DNA of 64,000 nucleotides from Candidatus Melainabacteria bacterium (GTDB taxonomy: Bacteria; Cyanobacteriota; Vampirovibrionia; Obscuribacterales; Obscuribacteraceae). The notes under the pieces were generated by a model. It saw only the letters and a list, made by a program, of their open reading frames with translations. It was not told the DNA's origin and made no database searches. This document shows, one piece after another, positions 27,764 to 33,652 of the stretch (position 1 is the stretch's first letter; each line of letters begins with the position of its first letter). Both the position numbers and the translations under genes were made by a program. The stretch is from assembly GCA_016212515.1 (NCBI GenBank), contig JACRFZ010000114.1:62001-126000 (forward strand). The letters run 5' to 3'.

Positions 27764-28132
27764 CTAGCTGGCTTTCCCGACCCGCGGCAGATGCTTGCGC
27801 CAATCTGTGTCGAGGCTCTTGAAAAACTGATGGGCGTTGAGAACGTCATCGTAGGTAATAGGCGGAAGCCCCACCAACCGGTCCCTGTCGCGCTTGGTCC
27901 AGTCGCGTGGATGGGTGCTCTGGGCTTTTGCTGTTTTTGGGGTGGTACCGACAATTGCCACGCCGAGGGGATGCCCGCAGGTGCTGCAGGTTACCCTGAC
28001 TACAAGCACGCCTGGCTCCTCCCTCAGTAGTTGGATGCCGTCGGCTTTAAAGGGGTGCGAACAAAATCGGCACTCTTTCTGTTGGAAATATTCCTGGATA
28101 GCCTGGAAACTTCCACCATGCAGGTTGCCCAT
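27764..28132 (-). CDS. Small zinc-ribbon protein, unknown function
   Basis: A 122-aa soluble protein with a four-Cys zinc ribbon: ECRFCSH at about residues 21-24 and CSTCGH at about 49-52, separated by a beta-like stretch. The C-terminal half contains DWTKRDRDRLVGLPPITYDD and YDDVLNAHQFFKSL, giving a helical end. It has its own terminator and an ATG at 28132, and is divergent from eno. The zinc ribbon suggests nucleic-acid or protein binding; no named family is recognised. Confidence 0.75.
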   Translation of the reverse strand: MGNLHGGSFQAIQEYFQQKECRFCSHPFKADGIQLLREEPGVLVVRVTCSTCGHPLGVAIVGTTPKTAKAQSTHPRDWTKRDRDRLVGLPPITYDDVLNAHQFFKSLDTDWRKHLPRVGKAS

Positions 28133-28504
28133 GTTTTTCCGCCAATTCTAGGTTCTATTTAAGAACAATTGCTGAGAAGGACACAAAAGGACGATGACTA
28201 TATTGCTGTCAATTAGATGATTTAGTTGAGACTTAGCCTCAGAGCGGTTGGATCTTGTCAATGATTTTCGTCAATGATGATCTTTCCTAGTGCATCTAAA
28301 TTGGAAATCTAGTGAAAGGATTATACTTGAACCTTTGTAAATCGCAGCAATGAAATTCGCATTTCCGAGAAACTTTCTTTGATAAAAGCGGACACCGATT
28401 TACATAAACCGCTCAGTGCAGGGCGATAATTCCCTGTTCCGCGGCTCCCCAAGCTATTTTGGAGAGAAGAGAAATTTAAGTCAGCAAACAGGAGCGCAAA
28501 GATA
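28133..28504. other. Intergenic region between zinc-ribbon gene and eno
   Basis: A 372-base AT-rich divergent promoter region. It holds two exact 9-bp direct repeats GTCAATGAT (28257-28265 and 28270-28278), a looser third copy near 28208, a candidate eno promoter at 28301-28327 and an AGGAG ribosome binding site near 28487. No convincing ORF is present. Confidence 0.5.
28301..28327 (+). promoter_or_regulatory. Candidate eno promoter
   Basis: TTGGAA at 28301 and TATACT at 28322 are separated by 15 bases, slightly short for sigma-70. It would give a leader of about 170 nt before eno. Confidence 0.3.
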
Positions 28505-29824
28505 ATGACGCATATTGAAGAAATATCGGCAATGGAAATCCTGGATTCACGCGGGAATCCGACTGTTGAAGTTACGGTTGCCCTCACCAGTGGTGCCATG
28601 GGCCGTGCCGCGGTTCCATCTGGTGCATCCACTGGAAGCTTTGAAGCGGTTGAATTGCGTGACGAGGATAAAGCCCGCTATCACGGCAAGGGCGTACTCA
28701 AAGCTATCGAGAATATACACGACGTGATCGCCGAGAATCTCATTGGTATGGATGCTGTAGATCAAACGGCAATCGACCATGAACTCCTGAGATTGGATGG
28801 TACTGATAATAAAGCTAAGCTTGGCGCTAATGCCACCCTTGGTGTCAGTCTCGCGGTTGCAAAGGCAGCCTCTGAGGCTCTCGGACTGCCGCTCTTTAGA
28901 TATGTTGGCGGTGTCTCCGCCAATATCCTTCCCGTGCCGATGATGAATATTCTCAATGGCGGTAAGCATGCTCAAGATGGTGTGGATTTCCAGGAGTTTA
29001 TGATCGTTCCCTTCGGCGCCAAGAGCTTCTCTGAGTGCCTGCGCTGGGGCGCTGAGATTTATCAGGCACTAAAGGCAGTGCTTCACAAAAAAGGTCTTGG
29101 CACCGGGGTTGGTGACGAGGGTGGTTTCGCACCATCTCTCAAAACTAACGAGGCTGCTCTTGAACTCATTATGGAAGCCATTGAAAAGGCCCACCTGAAG
29201 CCGGGATCCCAGATCGGTCTGGCCCTTGATCCCGCTTCTACCGAGTTTTATCAGTCGGGTAAATATGTTCTCGCTACAGAAAACAAATCTCTTTCAAGCA
29301 AAGAGATGGTGAAAGTATATGAGAAGCTGGTCTCTGCTTATCCGATCATCTCTATCGAAGACGGACTGGCTGAAGATGACTGGGAAGGCTGGAAAGAGCT
29401 TACCGATGCTATAGGTAATAAGTGCCAGTTGGTTGGTGATGATCTATTCGTCACTAATACAAAAAGATTGCAACGTGGTATCGAACTTGGTGTCGGCAAC
29501 TCCATTTTGATCAAGCCCAATCAAATAGGTACTCTTACCGAGACCATAGAGGCTGTCAACCTGGCTCGTGAGAGTGGTTACAGCAGCGTGCTCTCGCACC
29601 GCTCCGGTGAGACCGAGGATGCCACCATCGCCGATCTGGCCGTTGCTCTCAGCACCGGACAGATCAAGACCGGTGCCCCTTGCCGGTCCGAGCGTACAGC
29701 TAAATACAATCAGTTGCTGCGCATCGAGCACGTGCTTGGTAGTCAAGCACAGTTCCGCGGCGCTCAGGCCTTTGCCCAGAATCGCCCCGGCGCCAAAAAA
29801 GCCATGGCTTGCGCCGGTAAATAG
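28505..29824 (+). CDS. eno: Enolase
   Basis: Interconverts 2-phosphoglycerate and phosphoenolpyruvate in glycolysis. The 439-aa protein has AMEILDSRGNPTVEV at the N-terminus, GVGDEGGFAPSL, SIEDGLAEDDW, GDDLFVTN, ILIKPNQIGTLTET and SHRSGETEDATIADLAV, with all magnesium ligands and catalytic residues apparently present. Full family length. It is transcribed alone from a long upstream region and ends before a G/C-rich hairpin. With gpmI in the same window, two consecutive steps of lower glycolysis are present but unlinked. Confidence 0.98.
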   Translation: MTHIEEISAMEILDSRGNPTVEVTVALTSGAMGRAAVPSGASTGSFEAVELRDEDKARYHGKGVLKAIENIHDVIAENLIGMDAVDQTAIDHELLRLDGTDNKAKLGANATLGVSLAVAKAASEALGLPLFRYVGGVSANILPVPMMNILNGGKHAQDGVDFQEFMIVPFGAKSFSECLRWGAEIYQALKAVLHKKGLGTGVGDEGGFAPSLKTNEAALELIMEAIEKAHLKPGSQIGLALDPASTEFYQSGKYVLATENKSLSSKEMVKVYEKLVSAYPIISIEDGLAEDDWEGWKELTDAIGNKCQLVGDDLFVTNTKRLQRGIELGVGNSILIKPNQIGTLTETIEAVNLARESGYSSVLSHRSGETEDATIADLAVALSTGQIKTGAPCRSERTAKYNQLLRIEHVLGSQAQFRGAQAFAQNRPGAKKAMACAGK

Positions 29825-29861
29825 GATTTTCCAGAGGGGAAACCTAATTTAGATAGATTGA

Positions 29862-29892
29862 GAGAGGGGGAGGGATGACTTCCTCCTCTTTT
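29862..29892 (+). terminator. Possible terminator after eno
   Basis: A purine-rich arm (GAGGGGGAGG) faces TCCTCCTC followed by TTTTCC. The stem contains a bulge, so support is moderate. Confidence 0.4.
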
Positions 29893-29894
29893 CC

Positions 29895-30566
29895 TTACTT
29901 AGTGGCGAGGCTGCCCACCCCGGCCGTGCGTCTCAGGACCGAGACGGAGCGGTAGCGCCCCAGGTACTGCCCATCCAGATACTGGTCCACATAGCTTTTG
30001 GCGGTAATGAGGTTGTCGTTTTCCTGCAAAAATTGATCGCGAGTGCGGGCCGCCCAGGCCCCCTGGATTTTTTCGCCGAAATAATAGGAAGTACGGTCGG
30101 CCTTGGCTTCATTGCCGTTGAAGGCCACGGCCAGACATTTATTGTTGACCCAGCCGCTCTGGCTGAAGCGGGCTTCCACCCTTCCGTCGGCGGTGGGGTA
30201 GAAGACCAGTTCCGATTGAATCTTTGTGCCGGGCAGGATGGTGGCGATGGATGATTCCGTGATGGTGGTTTCGCAGGACCAGTAGCCCTGGAAATGGGGC
30301 GGAAAAGTGTTAGGAGTTAGGGCTCCGGCTTTCACGCCCGGACCATTGGGGCTCTGCATTTTTGCTTGCGTTTTCTGCCAGTCGCTCTCGCCTCCCTCAT
30401 CCAGTTCTTCCAGATGCCCGTTGAGAACCACAGCCCCGGCCGGCATGAGGCCTGGACCACCCAGCGCCAGTGCCAGCAGCGCGGCGCCCAGGGCATTTTT
30501 CCAATTTATGAATGGTCTGGCCATGGACGTGCGTGTTTCCTTTGCTTCCTGAATTAGGGCATTCAT
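29895..30566 (-). CDS. Secreted protein of unknown function
   Basis: A 223-aa protein with a long basic N-terminus then a hydrophobic signal (ALGAALLALALGGPGLMPAGA) that looks like a Sec signal peptide. The mature part has beta-rich stretches: HFQGYWSCETTITES, KIQSELVFYPTADGRVEARF, WVNNKCLAVAFNGN, and GRYRSVSVLRRT at the C-terminus. ATG 30566 has AAGG upstream; Met15 is an alternative start giving a more normal signal peptide. No family is recognised. It converges on eno. Confidence 0.7.
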   Translation of the reverse strand: MNALIQEAKETRTSMARPFINWKNALGAALLALALGGPGLMPAGAVVLNGHLEELDEGGESDWQKTQAKMQSPNGPGVKAGALTPNTFPPHFQGYWSCETTITESSIATILPGTKIQSELVFYPTADGRVEARFSQSGWVNNKCLAVAFNGNEAKADRTSYYFGEKIQGAWAARTRDQFLQENDNLITAKSYVDQYLDGQYLGRYRSVSVLRRTAGVGSLATK

Positions 30567-30821
30567 AGATTGCTACCTTATTTCTTCCCTTGGAAACAGT
30601 GGGTTAAGCGTCTTTGTGAAGCCTGTCGACAAAATGGGAAAAGGTTAAGAATTCATGCTGACAAGGGTCTCGGGCTTTCTGTCTTGGATTGCGGGAGGCT
30701 GCTTTGCAGTCTTTTAAGCTTTGTTGCCCGCTCAAAGGCTCAAGAAAGGCTAAGGATGGCGGCTTGAAATAGATCCGGTGGTAACATCAAGCAAGTTATA
30801 TCGGAACGCGGGTCAAACACC

Positions 30822-30830
30822 CGCGAGGGG
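30822..30830 (+). promoter_or_regulatory. ahcY ribosome binding site beside a GC-rich hairpin
   Basis: GAGGGGG (30824-30830) lies seven bases before GTG 30838. Immediately upstream is the hairpin CGCGGGT-CAAAC-ACCCGCG, a perfect 7-bp stem whose 3' arm abuts the site. This decides the GTG start over the frame opening at 30778. Confidence 0.65.
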
Positions 30831-30837
30831 GTTTCAG

Positions 30838-32112
30838 GTGAGTAATAAAACTGCCATGGCTTCAGAAATCAAAGACATAAATTTGGCGACGCTTGGTAAA
30901 CAAAGAATTGATTGGGCTCAGGCCGACATGCCCGTGCTCAAGATGATCACGGAGCGCTTCGAGAAAGAAAAACCTTTCAAGGGCATGCGTGTTTCGGTTT
31001 GCGCTCACGTAACCAGTGAAACAGCCAATCTTGCCAAAGCCCTGGTAGCCGGCGGCGCTGACTGCGTTCTCATTGCTTCCAATCCGCTTTCCACTCAAGA
31101 TGATGTGGCTGCAGCGCTCGTGAAAGATCTAGGTATGTCGGTTTTCGCCATCAAGGGCGAAGACATTCCTACCTACCACAAACATATCAATATCGCCCTC
31201 GACCACAAACCCCATTTGATCATCGATGATGGTTCCGATTTGGTGGCAACTCTCTTGCAAGAGCGTCCTGCTCAAGCCGTGGAAGTACTGGGTACGACGG
31301 AAGAAACCACCACTGGTATCACCCGTCTGAAGGCCATGGAGCGTGACAATGCTCTCAAATTCCCTGCCGTAGCCGTCAACGATGCGCAAACAAAGCATAT
31401 GTTCGATAACCGCTACGGTACCGGCCAGTCTACTCTTGATGGTATTATCCGCGCTACCAACAGATTGGTTGCCGGACGCACCGTTGTAATTCTTGGTTAT
31501 GGCTGGTGCGGTAAAGGCGCCGCCATGAGAGCCAGAGGCCTCGGTGCCAATGTCATCGTTACTGAAGTAGATCCCATCAAAGGTATTGAAGCGGTAATGG
31601 ACGGTTTCAGAGTGATGCCGATTGCTGAAGCGGCGGCCCTTGGTGATATCTTCATCACCGTCACTGGCAACCGCCACGTCATCGACGCTCCTCATTTCGA
31701 GAAGATGAGAGATGGCGCCATTGTTTGCAATTCCGGTCACTTCGACCTGGAACTCAACTTGACCGCCCTTGAGAAAATGGCCAAGCACAAGAAAGAAGTA
31801 AGACCTCTTATGGAAGAGTTTGAACTGAAAAACGGCAATCGCGTTTATGTGCTGGCGCAAGGACGTCTGGTCAACCTGGCCTGCGCCGAAGGCCATCCGG
31901 CTTCCGTCATGGATATGAGTTTCGCCAACCAGGCTCTTGCCCTTGAATACCTGGTCAAAAACAAAGGCAAACTCGAGCACAAAGTTCATACCTTGCCGGC
32001 GCAAGTGGACCAGGAAATCGCCGCCCTGAAACTCAAATCCATGGGTGTCAAAATCGATACTCTCAGCTCTGAGATGACCGAATACATGAATTCCTGGAAG
32101 ACCGGAACATAA
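30838..32112 (+). CDS. ahcY: S-adenosylhomocysteine hydrolase
   Basis: Splits S-adenosylhomocysteine to adenosine and homocysteine, clearing the product of methyltransferases. The 424-aa protein has VCAHVTSETANLA, LIIDDGSDLVATL, GTTEETTTGITRL, AVNDAQTKHMFDNRYGTGQS and the NAD-binding VVILGYGWCGKGAA. It is the shorter prokaryotic type, without the roughly 40-residue insertion, and ends EYMNSWKTGT as in thermophile/archaeal-type enzymes. GTG 30838 is fixed by its ribosome binding site. A strong terminator follows. Confidence 0.96.
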   Translation: MSNKTAMASEIKDINLATLGKQRIDWAQADMPVLKMITERFEKEKPFKGMRVSVCAHVTSETANLAKALVAGGADCVLIASNPLSTQDDVAAALVKDLGMSVFAIKGEDIPTYHKHINIALDHKPHLIIDDGSDLVATLLQERPAQAVEVLGTTEETTTGITRLKAMERDNALKFPAVAVNDAQTKHMFDNRYGTGQSTLDGIIRATNRLVAGRTVVILGYGWCGKGAAMRARGLGANVIVTEVDPIKGIEAVMDGFRVMPIAEAAALGDIFITVTGNRHVIDAPHFEKMRDGAIVCNSGHFDLELNLTALEKMAKHKKEVRPLMEEFELKNGNRVYVLAQGRLVNLACAEGHPASVMDMSFANQALALEYLVKNKGKLEHKVHTLPAQVDQEIAALKLKSMGVKIDTLSSEMTEYMNSWKTGT

Positions 32113-32133
32113 GTTCCCCCAGGCAGTAATTCA

Positions 32134-32177
32134 TTAAAGAAAGAAGAGGACCGGCAACGGTCCTCTTCTTTCTTTAA
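32134..32177. terminator. Strong bidirectional terminator between ahcY and rpaB
   Basis: A 20-bp perfect stem (TTAAAGAAAGAAGAGGACCG with its complement) capped by a GCAA tetraloop. The lower stem gives T-rich tails on both strands, serving the two convergent genes. Confidence 0.88.
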
Positions 32178-32203
32178 CTTCAGCGCCGCTTACAGGCAGT
32201 CGG

Positions 32204-32929
32204 TTAATTTATTTTCTGGAACATGTAGCCGATGCCGCGGGCAGTCAAGATCAAATCCGGATTGGAAGAATCCTCTTCCAATTTGGACCGCAGGCGGCTG
32301 ATGTGCACGTCGACTACTCTGGTATCAATGCGATGGTCGGGCGGATAAGCCCAAACCTGTTGCAGAATTTCACCGCGTGAATAAGGCTTGCCGGAATTTG
32401 TTACCAGAAGCTCCAGCAAACTAAATTCCATACCCGTCAAACGAATTCTTTCATTCTTGCGCGTAACCTGACGCTTGTTCAAATCGATCTTGAGGTTGCC
32501 AATAGTTATGACATTGGTGCTCTTGCTCTGACCGACTTCCTGGTGTCTTTCAACAGTGCGGCGCAGTACGGCTTTGATGCGGGCTTCCAGTTCGCTGGGG
32601 CTGAAAGGTTTGACCACGTAGTCGTCGGCACCTATTTCCAGACCTTGAATGCGATTGGATACGTCGGCGACGGCGGTGAGCATGATGATGGGGGTATCGG
32701 AAGTCTTGCGAATCTCGCGGCAAACTTCGTAGCCGTCCATCTTCGGCAACATAACGTCCAGGATGACCAGGTCTGGTTGAAAAGTGTTGAACTGCTCCAG
32801 GGCTTCCTGCCCATCTGCAGCAGTGGCCACGTTGTAGCCCGCCAACTTCAATCTGGTTTCCAGAATGCGACGAATAGAAGCTTCGTCGTCTACTACCAAT
32901 ACCTTTTCCTGTTCGGAAGAGTTATCCAC
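32204..32929 (-). CDS. rpaB: OmpR-family response regulator, RpaB-like
   Basis: A 241-aa regulator: receiver domain with VLVVDDEASIRRILETRLKL, phospho-acceptor Asp in DLVILDVMLPKMDGYEVC, TAVADVSNRIQGLEIGADDY and VVKPFSPSELEARI, then a winged helix with TGMEFSLLELLVTNSG, RGEILQQVW, RVVDVHISRLRSKLEED and ILTARGIGYMFQKIN. These match cyanobacterial RpaB nearly motif for motif. In cyanobacteria RpaB responds to light and redox stress through the kinase Hik33/NblS. GTG 32929 with GGAAGGA upstream gives the usual family length; a GTG at 32980 would add 17 residues. The cognate kinase is not obvious here. Confidence 0.9.
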   Translation of the reverse strand: MDNSSEQEKVLVVDDEASIRRILETRLKLAGYNVATAADGQEALEQFNTFQPDLVILDVMLPKMDGYEVCREIRKTSDTPIIMLTAVADVSNRIQGLEIGADDYVVKPFSPSELEARIKAVLRRTVERHQEVGQSKSTNVITIGNLKIDLNKRQVTRKNERIRLTGMEFSLLELLVTNSGKPYSRGEILQQVWAYPPDHRIDTRVVDVHISRLRSKLEEDSSNPDLILTARGIGYMFQKIN

Positions 32930-33114
32930 AGCTAAAGTCCTTCCTGCTATTGAACTGCTAGTTACGGCTGTTTTGAGCACCAGGGCTCGGGGACAAATAT
33001 GGAGCCGATGCTCCCTTAGTAATGCTTGTCTGAATATACCACTTATTAAGGACGGGCAGGGGCTGCCGTGTCTCCTTTTGCAATGCTTGACAATGGCGAC
33101 GCCCCTCTCAAGCT

Positions 33115-33147
33115 GCGCTCACCGGCCCATTTGCGGCCGGTGAGCGC
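33115..33147. repeat. Perfect 13-bp stem-loop
   Basis: GCGCTCACCGGCC and GGCCGGTGAGCGC with loop CATTTGC. No T-run follows on either strand, so it is not a normal terminator. It sits between rpaB and the secretin promoter region. Confidence 0.55.
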
Positions 33148-33382
33148 CAAAGTGGATAACTGGCAATTCGCTCATATATAAGGAAGCTACCGCAGTGGGT
33201 TGTCATGCGGGGCGATATCAAGACCGGTGTCCGATAAGGCAAGCGCCGATATTTCTTCCGGCTATCTTTGAAATTAGCAGAAAATCATGTCTCCACAGGC
33301 GGTGCTATGTGTATATGCCAAGCTTTTGCGAGGGATATCTGATGCGATAAGGCGGCGGCTTGACATGCATACTTACTACTTA

Positions 33383-33652
33383 CGATCGTGCACCACATCT
33401 GGTTGTCAATTGGTGCATTGTGACAACTACAGTCATGTCCAAAAGCGCCAACTGGGTGAGCTTCTTGGGGCTGCAAAGCGGCTAGTGTTAAGTCAGTGTT
33501 GAATGTATGACCGCTGTGAAAAAAGATTCGTGCACATATGCAGCAGTCGTGTTAAGCTTCTGTACTGGTCGGTCCTGTACCGGCGTTACCATGAGTGCTC
33601 CCAGTGTCAAGAAGTAGGAAATTAGGTCGGGAGTTCATAGAGGGAGAGTGGA
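33383..33652 (+). promoter_or_regulatory. Conserved leader, copy A
   Basis: Shares blocks with copy B (36181-36451) at the same distance from the start codon: 27 nt with two mismatches (33383-33409) and 61 nt with one mismatch (33544-33604). Inside lie the hairpin GTACTGG-TCGGT-CCTGTAC, an eight-codon ORF (33591-33617), CTCCC at 33598-33602, GGGAG at 33629-33633 and the ribosome binding site GGGAG at 33642-33646. A cis-acting RNA or operator is inferred. Confidence 0.6.

Larger units (their letters stand above)
32930..33652. other. Long intergenic region upstream of the first secretin
   Basis: About 720 bases without a convincing gene. It contains a perfect 13-bp hairpin at 33115-33147 and, from about 33360, the sequence shared with the region before the second secretin: TTGACA at 33360, the 27-nt block 33383-33409, TGAAAAAAGATTCGTGCA at 33517-33534, the 61-nt block 33544-33604, and the ribosome binding site. 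The rest shows no pattern I recognise. Confidence 0.6.

Noticed and set aside
27622..27954. N-terminal extension of the radical SAM gene
   Set aside because: It runs through a terminator hairpin and into the zinc-ribbon gene; the added residues lack any radical SAM feature, and ATG 27621 gives a normal start.
30570..30837. SAH or SAM riboswitch before ahcY
   Set aside because: The consensus elements I remember for these classes are not visible; only unassigned hairpins are seen.
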